DNA of 64,000 bases from Casimicrobium huifangae (GCF_009746125.1 NZ_CP041352.1:1143847-1207846), one strand, 5' to 3'; counted from the stretch's first letter, positions 56,470-64,000 are shown. Made by a program: numbers and translations. Notes: generated by a model not told the origin, from the sequence alone.

Positions 56470-57081
56470 ATGCGGGCCGGGTGGGCGTGGCGCGCGGTGG
56501 CGGCAGCGCTGCTGGTCAGCGTCGTTGCGCTGACTGCTTGCGGCGATGGCAAGTCGGCGCTCAAGTTCAATGCCACGGATATCACCGGCGCCGCCTTTGG
56601 GCGCGAGCTTGCGCTGACCGACGCCGCAACGAAGACGCCGCGAACGCTGGCGAGCTACCAGGGCAAGGTTGCCGTGTTTTTCTTCGGCTATCTGTTCTGC
56701 CCGGACTATTGCCCGACCACGATGACCACGCTGAACGCGGCGCTTGGCAAGATGAAACCGGAAGACGCGGCGAAGGTGCAGGTGGTTTTCGTCACCGTGG
56801 ACCCGAAGCGCGACACGCCCGAACTACTCGTGCAGTATGTGAAAGCCTTCAACCAGTCGTTCGCCGCGCTTTATGGCAACGAGACGGAGGTGGCCGCAGC
56901 AGCGAAGGAATTCAAGATTTTCTTCCAGAAGGCGCAGGTGAAGGACGAGAACACCTATCTCGTTGATCACTCCACGCAGATGTACGCCTTCGACCCACAG
57001 GGCCGGATCCGGCTAATGATCAAGCACGAAAGCGGCCCGGAAGCGATCGCCGCCGATCTGACGGCACTGGTCCGCCGCTAG
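56470..57081 (+). CDS. SCO1/SenC copper-delivery lipoprotein
   Basis: 203 residues with lipobox VALTAC (Cys near 24) and a thioredoxin fold. The CxxxC motif FCPDYCPTTM (near 84-88) and the distal His in VDHSTQMYAFD (near 165) bind copper in SCO proteins, which assemble the CuA site. The start is uncertain: I chose the ATG 13 bases after the PCu(A)C stop; two in-frame ATGs upstream (56425, 56437) would overlap that gene and lengthen the leader. Confidence 0.92.
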   Translation: MRAGWAWRAVAAALLVSVVALTACGDGKSALKFNATDITGAAFGRELALTDAATKTPRTLASYQGKVAVFFFGYLFCPDYCPTTMTTLNAALGKMKPEDAAKVQVVFVTVDPKRDTPELLVQYVKAFNQSFAALYGNETEVAAAAKEFKIFFQKAQVKDENTYLVDHSTQMYAFDPQGRIRLMIKHESGPEAIAADLTALVRR

Positions 57082-57203
57082 CGGCTTTCTTGCAAAAGGC
57101 CCATTGATATTGGGCTCAGGCGGACTTTTAGGCTAAAGTCGACTTTTTGAGAAAAGCGGGTCTGAGCCCTGATTGGACGCCATTTTTTCGAAAAGTCGCT
57201 GGT
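57080..57203. repeat. Copy B of the dispersed palindromic intergenic element
   Basis: Between the converging SCO1 and dioxygenase-like genes. Inner arms TTGGGCTCAGG (57110-57120) and TCTGAGCCCTGA (57151-57162) flank a perfect palindrome AAAGTCGACTTT (57135-57146). Outer arms AGCGGCTTTC (57080-57089) and AAAAGTCGCT (57190-57199) pair in 8 of 10 positions and differ from copy A on both sides. The right part GATTGGACGCCATTT matches copy A. Confidence 0.7.
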
Positions 57204-57219
57204 ACTTGCAGCGAAATTT

Positions 57220-58167
57220 TCAGCTCCAGATCACCGAACGCATCGCGATCGACGCGCCCTGAAAATCGGCGTTGAATAAGCGCGGCTTGTCGCCTGCGCC
57301 CACTGCGCCTGCGGTATAGAGCAGCGGCAGATAGTGCTCGTAGGTCGGATGCGCCAGCGTCGCGGTCTGGCCCATGCTCTGGAACTTTTGCAGCTCGCCC
57401 AGATTGCCGCTGGTAATCTGGCTCGCTACCTTGTCATCAAATTCCTTCGCCCAGTCGTAGGCCTTGTCCGGCCCGGCGCCCCACTGCATGGCACGCAGGT
57501 TGTGCACGATGTTGCCGCTGCCGACGATCAGCACGCCATAGTCGCGCAGCTTTGCCAGCTGCTGGCCGAGCGCGAAGTGCTCGGCTGGCGGGCGGCTGTA
57601 GTCCATGCTCAATTGCACGACCGGGATGGCCGCAACGGGGAACATCGGCTTCAATACTGCCCAGGCGCCATGGTCAAGCCCCCATTCATGGTCGTCGAGC
57701 CCGATTGTTGGCGCGCTGACCGATCTGGCAATTTCGCCGGCGGCTGCTGGCGCGCCCGGCGCCGGGTACTGCTGGTCGAATAGCGCCTGCGGAAAGCCGC
57801 CAAAGTCGTGAATGGTCCTGGGCTTCGCCATGGCCGTCAGATGCCACCCGCGGGTCAGCCAGTGTGCAGATACGCAGAGGATCAGTTGCGGCGCCGGGTA
57901 GCTGCCTCCAGCACCGAATGATTGCCCGAGGCTTTGCCAGCTCCGGCGCCAGGCGTTGTCTTCAATGGCGTTCATCGGGCTGCCGTGGCCAAGGAATATG
58001 ACCGGCATACGCGCTGACTTTTTCAGCGTGGAAAACGCCGCAGATGACAGTGGTGCAGCGTCGGACGGGGTAGTCATGATGGTCGATGCGAGAAGGGTGG
58101 GCAGCGCGGACGCTGCAGCGACGCCGCCAGCGACAGAGATGGAACGGAGTGCGTCACGGCGTTGCAT
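57220..58167 (-). CDS. DODA-type class III extradiol ring-cleavage dioxygenase, with Tat-like leader
   Basis: 315 residues. The N-terminus MQRRDALRSISVAGGVAAAS, then ALPTLLAST resembles a Tat signal (RRDAL). The catalytic part (about 50-315) follows the YgiD/LigB family: FLGHGSPMNAIED, SAHWLTRGWHL, LDDHEWGLDHGAWAVL and HPTYEHYLPLL hold the metal-binding His residues. Family members cleave catechols or DOPA, and YgiD in E. coli is a cytosolic Zn enzyme; an exported form is unusual. Start at the ATG giving MQRRDA. Divergent from a TetR gene. Confidence 0.82.
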   Translation of the reverse strand: MQRRDALRSISVAGGVAAASALPTLLASTIMTTPSDAAPLSSAAFSTLKKSARMPVIFLGHGSPMNAIEDNAWRRSWQSLGQSFGAGGSYPAPQLILCVSAHWLTRGWHLTAMAKPRTIHDFGGFPQALFDQQYPAPGAPAAAGEIARSVSAPTIGLDDHEWGLDHGAWAVLKPMFPVAAIPVVQLSMDYSRPPAEHFALGQQLAKLRDYGVLIVGSGNIVHNLRAMQWGAGPDKAYDWAKEFDDKVASQITSGNLGELQKFQSMGQTATLAHPTYEHYLPLLYTAGAVGAGDKPRLFNADFQGASIAMRSVIWS

Positions 58168-58353
58168 GATCAGGCGTCGCGGCAAGTCGGAATACTTTGG
58201 GATGTGGGGGCAATTGTGCCGCAGCCAAGCGCGGCTGACACGGCGGTGCCGGGCAGCACAATACCCCTGCTGCCTGCGGAGTCGCCAGCGAGGGGACGAT
58301 GGTGCGCTGTCCTTAGCGAAATCCTGCTGGCACGTTGTCTGCATGCTCTGCCA

Positions 58354-58365
58354 CAATAATTATTG
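58354..58365. promoter_or_regulatory. Palindrome between dioxygenase-like and TetR genes
   Basis: CAATAATTATTG, a perfect 12-bp palindrome in the 267-base divergent region, a suitable site for the adjacent TetR protein. The region otherwise holds only unclear promoter signals. Confidence 0.45.
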
Positions 58366-58434
58366 AACGTACAACCGGGCGGGCAGTCCACCCTACCGTA
58401 TCACCTCGTCTCCCAGGGAATCATCATCATCATC

Positions 58435-59178
58435 ATGAAATCCATTCCGGAAACCCGAGCCCAACAGGCAGTGTTGTCCGAAACAGCCGAGCCGACTGAT
58501 CAATCGGCGGCACCCGCCCGTATTGATCGTCGTCAGAATATTCTTGCTGCTTCACAGCGACTGTTTGCCCGTCTGGGCTATCACGGCGTCACCATCCGCC
58601 AGATTGCCGAGGAAGCGCACGTGCCGCTGGCACTGGTGGGTTACTACTTTGGGCAGAAACAGGAGCTCTACGATGCCGTTTTTGGGCACTGGAGCGGTAT
58701 GGTTCGCGAACGCCTCGCTGATTTGCAGGCTGCGCTGGAGGCGGCGGGTGGTGATGGTCTCGCCCGCATTGTCGATGCGCTGGTATTGCCGTCGGCACGA
58801 CTGCGCGAAACCCCCGAGGGGCGTTCGTACGCATTGCTGGTCACGCGCGGGCTCAGCCAGCAGGGACAGGAAGAAGATCGCGCGATCCGCGAATTCTTTG
58901 ACCCGCTGGCGCGCGAATTCATCAACGCCATGCATGAAGCGCTGGCTGCAGAATTTCCAGGCGCTGCTCGGGCGCAAACTGCCTGGTGCTATCAGTTCGC
59001 GCTCGGCGCGCTGCTGCACCATCTGAGCGATCAGCGCATCGAGCGCTTGTCCGATGGCGCCAATGTGCCTGCCGATCCGTCGGTTGCCACCCAGCTGAGC
59101 GCTTTCATCACTGCAGGCATTCGCGGGGCAATGACGTCATTCGCCAACTGCGCAACTGAGCAGGCCGCCGAGGCCTGA
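58435..59178 (+). CDS. TetR/AcrR family transcriptional regulator
   Basis: 247 residues. HTH (about 30-78): RRQNILAASQRLFARLGYHG, then IRQIAEEAHVPLALVGYYFG. The C-terminal domain (CerR-like size) has GRSYALLVTRGLSQQGQEED, and FALGALLHHLSDQRIERLSD. The ATG is preceded by five ATC units and an AGGGAA site. Divergent from the dioxygenase-like gene, which it may repress. Nothing in its ligand domain identifies an effector. Confidence 0.9.
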   Translation: MKSIPETRAQQAVLSETAEPTDQSAAPARIDRRQNILAASQRLFARLGYHGVTIRQIAEEAHVPLALVGYYFGQKQELYDAVFGHWSGMVRERLADLQAALEAAGGDGLARIVDALVLPSARLRETPEGRSYALLVTRGLSQQGQEEDRAIREFFDPLAREFINAMHEALAAEFPGAARAQTAWCYQFALGALLHHLSDQRIERLSDGANVPADPSVATQLSAFITAGIRGAMTSFANCATEQAAEA

Positions 59179-59227
59179 GCGTTTCCTCGGCGTTTTGACG
59201 TCGCTGTTGCGTCAGGGGTAGGGGGCG

Positions 59228-59587
59228 TTACAGCCCCTTCCAGAGCCCGGTCTCCTTCGCGCAGGCGCGAATGGTCGGGATGTATTCGGTGACGAAGCGC
59301 AAGGTTTCCGGGTTGAGTCCGATGTCCTTGACGCCGTCGATATCGGTCTCAAGCTTGGCGACGTCAACCTTTTCAGTCAGGCAGCCGCAGAACTTCTGCG
59401 GGATGTTCGACTCTGCGACCACCGGTGAAACCGCGTTCAGCATGCGGATCACGCGCTCCTGGCACTTGCGGTCGAGCAGGGCGCGTTTCTGGTCCTGCAC
59501 CACCGTGGCGCAGCCGCCGAGCGAAACGGTCGCAATCGCCGTCAGCGCGGCCAGAAGTGTTGTTTTAGTCGCGAAAAGCCGAGCCAT
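59228..59587 (-). CDS. Small lipoprotein of unknown function
   Basis: 119 residues: leader with lipobox SLGGC (Cys near 25), then a helical domain with four Cys (near 42, 67, 69 and 107), which could form disulfides in the periplasm (KFCGCLTEKVD, RACAKETGLW). A GGGAGG ribosome site stands four bases before its ATG. It overlaps the end of the fatty-acid-hydroxylase gene by 46 bases, so the two are translationally coupled. No family recognised. Confidence 0.65.
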   Translation of the reverse strand: MARLFATKTTLLAALTAIATVSLGGCATVVQDQKRALLDRKCQERVIRMLNAVSPVVAESNIPQKFCGCLTEKVDVAKLETDIDGVKDIGLNPETLRFVTEYIPTIRACAKETGLWKGL

Positions 59588-60501
59588 TGAGCCTCCCAAA
59601 ATCCGGTGCCGTAGTTGCGTCCGTCGAGTTGATCGCGCACGCCGGTCTCGGGGTACGCGTTGCGGAAATCCGCCGTGCCGAAAAGCTTATCCCAAATCGT
59701 GAACACCACGCCGAAATTCACTCCCTGCGTTCTGCCTTCGTGCCCGATGCTGATGCCGTGATGCACGCGGTGAAACTGCGGGCTGACCAGCAGGTACTTC
59801 AGCGGTCCGAAGCTCCAGCGCAGGTTGGCGTGGGAGAGTGACTCAATCAGCTTGAGTACGAACAGCACCAGCGGGAACTGCTGCGGCGGCACCCCGATGG
59901 CGAGGGCAACAGTGGCCATCCACAATGCCGCCAGCAATTCGTCAACGATGTGGTTGCGGTCGTCGGTCCAGAAGGTCATGTCGCGCTGTGCATGGTGCAG
60001 CGCGTGCAACTGCCACCACCAGTCCAGCCGATGCTGCAGCCGGTGCCGCCAGTATTCCGCAAAATCTAGCACGATCACGTAAAGCAGCAGACTGAGCGCC
60101 GGATTGCCCGCCAGCCCCGGCCAGAAGTCTTCCAGCGACCACGGGGCATAGCCATGCAGGCGCGCGCTGGCCTCCAGTGGGCTCAGTAAAAGCAATAATG
60201 CCGCGAAGGTGAACAGCGGGATCAATCCCAGCTTGTTGACCAGCGTGAAGATCACGTCAGTGCGGACCTGCCGTCGCTCGGCAATCACCTGCACTGGCGC
60301 CAGCCGCTCCAGTGGAATACAAATCAGCGCGGTGGCGATCACCTGCAGCACGCCCGCGACCAGGAACGAGGTACCGTCGAACGCGCGCTCGGCCCAGGAC
60401 ATCAATCCGAACGAATACACCAGCGGATCAACTGCCGTGGAATACACCCAGCCCACGATCGCCTCAAAGGCATGGTCGGCGGCGTCGTACCAGTCAGCCA
60501 T
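59542..60501 (-). CDS. Fatty-acid hydroxylase / sterol desaturase superfamily membrane protein
   Basis: 319 residues, several membrane segments (about 40-65, 80-105, 130-150, 190-210). The di-iron His motifs of the superfamily are present: EYWRHRLQHR (H-x-x-x-H), LHALHH and QFHRVHHG. It would hydroxylate or desaturate a lipid. Upstream the deacetylase gene ends six bases before this start and downstream a lipoprotein gene overlaps it. Confidence 0.88.
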   Translation of the reverse strand: MADWYDAADHAFEAIVGWVYSTAVDPLVYSFGLMSWAERAFDGTSFLVAGVLQVIATALICIPLERLAPVQVIAERRQVRTDVIFTLVNKLGLIPLFTFAALLLLLSPLEASARLHGYAPWSLEDFWPGLAGNPALSLLLYVIVLDFAEYWRHRLQHRLDWWWQLHALHHAQRDMTFWTDDRNHIVDELLAALWMATVALAIGVPPQQFPLVLFVLKLIESLSHANLRWSFGPLKYLLVSPQFHRVHHGISIGHEGRTQGVNFGVVFTIWDKLFGTADFRNAYPETGVRDQLDGRNYGTGFWEAQWLGFSRLKQHFWPR

Positions 60502-60507
60502 CTCTTG

Positions 60508-61293
60508 TTACCTGCCAGGCGTCGCTTGCGCCCTGGCCGGGCGCTCCGGGATGGTCGCAAAGCAGAAGCCCTTTGCCTTCAATTGAGCGATCAGCGGATC
60601 AAGCGTCGGCCAGAACGGATCCTTGCGCGACCAGATGCCAAGGTGTGCCATCAGGATGTCGCCGTCACGCAGGCTGCCGACGGCGCGTTTGAGCAGGGTG
60701 TCATTGGAGAAAGTTTCGCTGGGCAACTCGTCGCCCAGAAAGCCGGCATCGGCCCAGCCAAAGTGGGTCCAGCCGCAGCTTCGCCCGTAGTCGAGCAGGC
60801 GCGGCGTGGTCTTGCCCCCCGGTGCTCGCCAGATACCGTCAAAGCCGCGACCGGTCAGCTCGCGAAAGCGGCTTTCGGACTTGCCAATTTCAGCGCAAAC
60901 GCCAGCGCGGTCGAGCAGTCGGCCGTCGTTGGTTGTCTTGCCCCAAGGGATGTAGCTGACTTGCGTGTCGCCCACGTCACCACGAAAGTAATGGTGATCA
61001 AAGGTGTGTGAGCCGAAGGCGTGGCCTTCCTTCACCAGCCGTTGCCAGAACGCTTTCTGCGAGTCGTCCAGCGTGAAGCCACCCGCACGGGTTTTCTCGT
61101 TGGCGATGAAAAAGGTGGCCCTGACCTGATGCCTGGCCAGGATGTCCGCGATGGCAGGGGCGGGCTCCATGTGCCCGGTGTCAAAGGTCAGGTAAAGCGT
61201 GCCGCTGCAGCCCGGTGGTGCTGCCAGCGCAGAAACGGCAACCGCCGCTACGGCCAGCGCCGCCAGCGTCCTGCTAACGATCACGCCGCGCAT
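60508..61293 (-). CDS. Polysaccharide deacetylase (NodB family) with altered first motif
   Basis: 261 residues with a leader (about 1-24, ending LAAP). The NodB-type fold has motif 1 as LTFDTGHM instead of the usual T-F-D-D-G, so the Asp that binds metal is a Thr; motif 2 SHTFDHHY keeps both metal His. Motif 3 is WRAPGGKTTPR. Family members remove N-acetyl groups from cell-wall or exopolysaccharide chains. The start overlaps the stop of the beta-propeller gene by 20 bases, and the next gene starts 6 bases after its stop. Confidence 0.85.
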   Translation of the reverse strand: MRGVIVSRTLAALAVAAVAVSALAAPPGCSGTLYLTFDTGHMEPAPAIADILARHQVRATFFIANEKTRAGGFTLDDSQKAFWQRLVKEGHAFGSHTFDHHYFRGDVGDTQVSYIPWGKTTNDGRLLDRAGVCAEIGKSESRFRELTGRGFDGIWRAPGGKTTPRLLDYGRSCGWTHFGWADAGFLGDELPSETFSNDTLLKRAVGSLRDGDILMAHLGIWSRKDPFWPTLDPLIAQLKAKGFCFATIPERPARAQATPGR

Positions 61294-62299
61294 GGCTCTT
61301 GAAGTAGATGCCGTGTGGCGAGCGGCCGACCGGGATGTATTCGATTGGCTTGGTGCCAGTCAGGTCGATTACCGCGACGCGCGCTTCCCAGCGCACGGTG
61401 GCCCACACTTCCTTGCCATCGGCGGTGACTTCCATGCAGTCGACGCCACGGCCCACCTTGATCGGCTTGGCGGCTACCAGCGTCTTGTAGTCAACCGGCG
61501 TAATGGTGCCGTCGACGCGGTTGCTGACCAGCACCCGCGAGCCGTCACCGGCCGGGAATACGTTGTGGGCGCCGCGGCCAGTGACGATCTGCTTGATCGA
61601 TGCACGTTTGGCCGGGTCAATCACTTCGACGTAATCAGCGCCCATGATGCCGATAAATAGCAAACCTTGCGGGCTCATCCAGATGCCGGCCGGCGTCTTG
61701 CCGGTCTTCATGCGCCAGACTTCCTTGTGGCTGGTGAGGTCAATGGCAATCAGCTCGTCGGAATCCTGCATCGTCACGTAGGCTGTCGATGAGTCGCGCG
61801 CGAACGCCACGTGGCTGGGCGTTTTGGCGGCCGGGATGCGGGCTTTCAGCTCGTAGTTCGGCATTGAGTAGATGTCTACCCGGTCCAGCCGCAGACTGAT
61901 CGACACAAACCACTTGCCGTCGGGTGAATAGCCGAGCTGGTAGGGGTCGCTGATGCGCGGCAGCCGACGTTTCACTTCCCCGGTCAGCGGGTTGAGAAAC
62001 ACCAGGTCGTTGGAAATTGCATTGGCGACGACCAGCTCGCTGTCGTCCAGCGTCGGGATCAGGTGGTGTGGCTCCTTGCCCACCGGGTAGGTATCGACCA
62101 CCTTGCGTGTGGCACGGTCGATGACCGATACCGTGCCGTCGCCGGAATTAAGCACCACGGCCCGTTCGCCGGGCGCCAGCGCGCCGGCGGCAGCGATGCC
62201 GGCGGCCAGGACCACGCCGACGAGCGCGCGCACGGCGGCACGCAGATTGAATCCGCTGGCAGTGACAACGGGACGGAAAGGCAGGCAGCTTGCGATCAT
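61274..62299 (-). CDS. YVTN-type beta-propeller protein
   Basis: 341 residues with a leader/membrane segment (about 25-42). Repeated blades follow: AVVLNSGDGTVSVIDRATRK and its copies, with GKEPHHLIPTLDDSELVVAN, TPSHVAFARDSSTAYVTM and GRGVDCMEVTADGKEVWATV; about six or seven blades. YVTN propellers are secreted or periplasmic and bind proteins or ligands. It is the first gene of the minus-strand run with the deacetylase, hydroxylase and lipoprotein. I chose the ATG giving MIASCLPF. Confidence 0.82.
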   Translation of the reverse strand: MIASCLPFRPVVTASGFNLRAAVRALVGVVLAAGIAAAGALAPGERAVVLNSGDGTVSVIDRATRKVVDTYPVGKEPHHLIPTLDDSELVVANAISNDLVFLNPLTGEVKRRLPRISDPYQLGYSPDGKWFVSISLRLDRVDIYSMPNYELKARIPAAKTPSHVAFARDSSTAYVTMQDSDELIAIDLTSHKEVWRMKTGKTPAGIWMSPQGLLFIGIMGADYVEVIDPAKRASIKQIVTGRGAHNVFPAGDGSRVLVSNRVDGTITPVDYKTLVAAKPIKVGRGVDCMEVTADGKEVWATVRWEARVAVIDLTGTKPIEYIPVGRSPHGIYFKSHARRDR

Positions 62300-62505
62300 G
62301 GCCGCGATTGTACGGACGCGCCACACGCGCCAGTTGCGGCATCGCAAGCAAGCCGCAGTCGGGCCGTGGCTGCCGTCGCGTGCGGCGTGGCGGGCTATCG
62401 GGTACGATTCCTAGGTTGCGCGTCCGTGCCAGGCTGATGCCTGCGGCCAGATTTGGTCCGCAAATGGCCTTCAAAGAGTGATGCGCTGGCTGTCATTGGT
62501 GTTCG

Positions 62506-63039
62506 ATGGTTCGTTTTCTCGTTCTCTTTCTGGTCATTCAGGCGGTGCTCTTCGGTGCCCAGCTCACGCCCTGGGGGCAGGAGTATTTCGTCATCCCGTG
62601 GACCAACGGTCTGGCGCACTTCTGCGCGCAGTTGGTGGCACTGGTGGACAGCAGCGCCGAGGCGATTGGCAAGGTGTTGCGCAGCACGTCAAACGGGTTT
62701 GCTGTGAGCATTGAAGCCGGATGCAACGGGGTCGAGGCGACGCTGGTGCTGATTGCGGCGATCCTTGCGTTCCCGTCCACCTGGAAGCAGAAGCTCTGGG
62801 GGCTGGCGCTGGGTTTTGTCGCAGTGCAGGGCCTCAACGTCGTTCGCATCATCAGCCTGTTTTATCTGGGCCAGTGGAACATGACGGCGTTCGAATGGGC
62901 GCACCTCTATATCTGGCAGGCGCTGATCATGCTCGACGTGCTGATCGTCTGGCTGATCTGGGTGCGCCGCATCAACCGTGCAGCGCATCGCGACGAGCCG
63001 CCGTCAGGCGATGGCGGTGTAGCGCCGCAAGCTGCCTAG
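62506..63039 (+). CDS. xrtH: Exosortase H
   Basis: 177 residues with five to six membrane segments. Catalytic Cys in SIEAGCNGVEATLVLIAA (near 73), Arg in LNVVRIISLFYLGQ (near 115), and His in EWAHLYIWQALI: the Cys-Arg-His set of exosortases. The compact length and motifs match XrtH, the type associated with IPTL-CTERM sorting signals. It should cut C-terminal sorting tags of secreted proteins and pass them on to a glycan. None of the genes in this window shows an IPTL tail. It is divergent from the YVTN run and followed by its partner gene after 15 bases. Confidence 0.9.
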   Translation: MVRFLVLFLVIQAVLFGAQLTPWGQEYFVIPWTNGLAHFCAQLVALVDSSAEAIGKVLRSTSNGFAVSIEAGCNGVEATLVLIAAILAFPSTWKQKLWGLALGFVAVQGLNVVRIISLFYLGQWNMTAFEWAHLYIWQALIMLDVLIVWLIWVRRINRAAHRDEPPSGDGGVAPQAA

Positions 63040-63054
63040 TTCGCTGACCGTCGC

Positions 63055-63717
63055 ATGCCCAAGACCATCAGCCGGTTCTTCCTGCGCATCCTGGCCTGGG
63101 TGCCGTTGGTGTTTTTGTGCTGGTACCTGCTGGTGCCGGTGTTGCATTGGCCCATTCGCTGGTTCCTGTCGGGCATGGCGCTGCTGGGTGTGCCCGAGTT
63201 CGTGACCTCGGTGCAACAGACGTTGCATGGCTTCGAATTTCTCACCAATCTGTCACCGGGCGTGACGCCGGGGCAGGTGTTTCGCCCCGATGCCACGGTA
63301 AGCACTGAAGTTGATGCCCGTCTCTACAGCTACGGCACGGCGCTGATGGCAGCGCTGACGATGGCAGCGTGGCACCCGCAGCGCTGGCGCAACCTCTGGT
63401 ACGGCTGGCTCGCTCTGCTGCCGTTTCAGATGCTGGCCGTATTCGCGGTGGGCATGAAGCAGATTCTTCTCAATACCGGCGCCGCCGTGCGTGAGCAGGC
63501 GGCCTGGGCGCAATGGCAACTGGAAGCCATCGCTTACCTCTATCAGTTCTCCACGCTAATCATGCCGCCAGTCACCGCGCTGGTGGTCTGGTTTGTCCTG
63601 CACCGCAAATTTGTTGAGCAATTTGTCGGCGCCGACGTGATCGCGATGATCCGTGCCAGCGAAAAGGGCGCGATGTCGGCGCGATCGGCGCCGATACCGA
63701 AGCCGAAGCGGCCCTAG
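63055..63717 (+). CDS. Exosortase H-associated membrane protein
   Basis: 220 residues with four membrane segments (about 10-30, 98-115, 120-140 and 170-190). It is 15 bases downstream of xrtH and follows the usual xrtH neighbourhood. Its C-terminus is basic and disordered (SAPIPKPKRP). No catalytic motif, so the assignment is by position and overall pattern. Confidence 0.8.
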   Translation: MPKTISRFFLRILAWVPLVFLCWYLLVPVLHWPIRWFLSGMALLGVPEFVTSVQQTLHGFEFLTNLSPGVTPGQVFRPDATVSTEVDARLYSYGTALMAALTMAAWHPQRWRNLWYGWLALLPFQMLAVFAVGMKQILLNTGAAVREQAAWAQWQLEAIAYLYQFSTLIMPPVTALVVWFVLHRKFVEQFVGADVIAMIRASEKGAMSARSAPIPKPKRP

Positions 63718-63777
63718 CAACGGGCGATCCGATTGCCTTGCGACACAAAATGTCGCAGCACGCGCTACGCTTGCCGC

Positions 63778-64000
63778 ATGCCGAAACTACTCTCCAAGTC
63801 AAAACTCGTTGCCTTCCGCCTCTGCCCGAAGCGCTTGTGGCTTGCCGTGAACCGGCCGTCGTTGCGCGAAGTGAGTGACGCCACGGCGCGCAACTTTGAC
63901 GCGGGCCATCAGGTTGGCGCGGTGGCGCGGCGGGTGTACGACGCCCGCGAGCGCGGTACGCTGGTCGACATTGACGACCTTGGCTTTGCCGGTGCGTTGC
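63778..64000 (+). CDS. DUF2779-type protein, N-terminal part
   Basis: The gene is cut by the right edge; 74 codons are visible. The N-terminus PKLLSKSKLVAFRLCPKRLW is typical of DUF2779 proteins, whose first part is a PD-(D/E)XK-type nuclease fold related to Cas4 and RecB. It reads through to the last base with no stop. Start ATG chosen at 63778. Function unknown. Confidence 0.72.
   Translation, partial: MPKLLSKSKLVAFRLCPKRLWLAVNRPSLREVSDATARNFDAGHQVGAVARRVYDARERGTLVDIDDLGFAGAL

Overview
The window is a gene-dense stretch of chromosome from a high-GC Gram-negative bacterium, most likely a betaproteobacterium of the Burkholderiales type. Supporting signs are a Bug/TctC tricarboxylate-binding protein next to a class III CoA-transferase, a BPSS1780-type membrane protein, the uvrA / MFS / ssb arrangement, an ArgA kinase-GNAT fusion, bactofilin, and an exosortase H locus at the right end. 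I saw no rRNA, tRNA, CRISPR array, phage module or insertion sequence. This looks like core chromosome with accessory genes mixed in.

Layout. 1-6.8 kb: end of an S9 peptidase, a SMUG1-like uracil-DNA glycosylase with a hotdog thioesterase, an outer-membrane barrel with a small lipoprotein, YajQ, and a MacAB/Lol-like ABC exporter with its HlyD adaptor. 7-14.6 kb: a secreted fusion protein (spherulin-4-like, EF-hand repeats, metallophosphatase), argG, an OmpA-family protein, two fasciclin proteins and a TetR regulator. 14.8-25.6 kb: mostly housekeeping (sdaA, tyrS, anmK, erpA, bactofilin, argC, rplM-rpsI). 25.7-26.4 kb: a strong candidate small RNA with two CCUCCUCC loops, then an OsmC-like gene. 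26.6-31 kb: a catabolic cluster (TctC receptor, CoA-transferase, HMG-CoA-lyase-like enzyme, divergent LysR). 31-41.3 kb: WYL regulator, LysE exporter, delta-60 repeat protein, ssb, MFS transporter, uvrA, and hsp20 with a sigma-32-type promoter. 41.4-50.6 kb: SulP transporter, metG, mrp-ispD-ispF, thrB. 50.6-57.1 kb: uvrD-like helicase, argA, Fe(2+)-trafficking protein, copper chaperone PCu(A)C and SCO1. 57.2-64 kb: an extradiol-dioxygenase-like protein with a Tat-like leader and a divergent TetR; a four-gene minus-strand run (beta-propeller, polysaccharide deacetylase, fatty-acid hydroxylase, lipoprotein); exosortase H with its associated membrane protein; and the start of a DUF2779 protein.

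How genes work together. mrp, ispD and ispF run in one direction and can be co-transcribed; ispD and ispF are MEP isoprenoid enzymes. The PCu(A)C and SCO1 genes form a copper-delivery pair for cytochrome oxidase. argA, argC and argG are three arginine-pathway genes at separate sites. The TctC / CoA-transferase / lyase / LysR group looks like uptake, CoA activation and cleavage of an organic acid.

The most interesting non-coding signals are the minus-strand small RNA at about 25749-25850 (promoter, two anti-Shine-Dalgarno loops, UUCG terminator); a family of four related, partly palindromic intergenic elements of about 125 bp, all in one orientation and all just beyond the 3' end of a minus-strand gene; and three paired REP-like inverted repeats. 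All calls are from reading the sequence; no database search was run.
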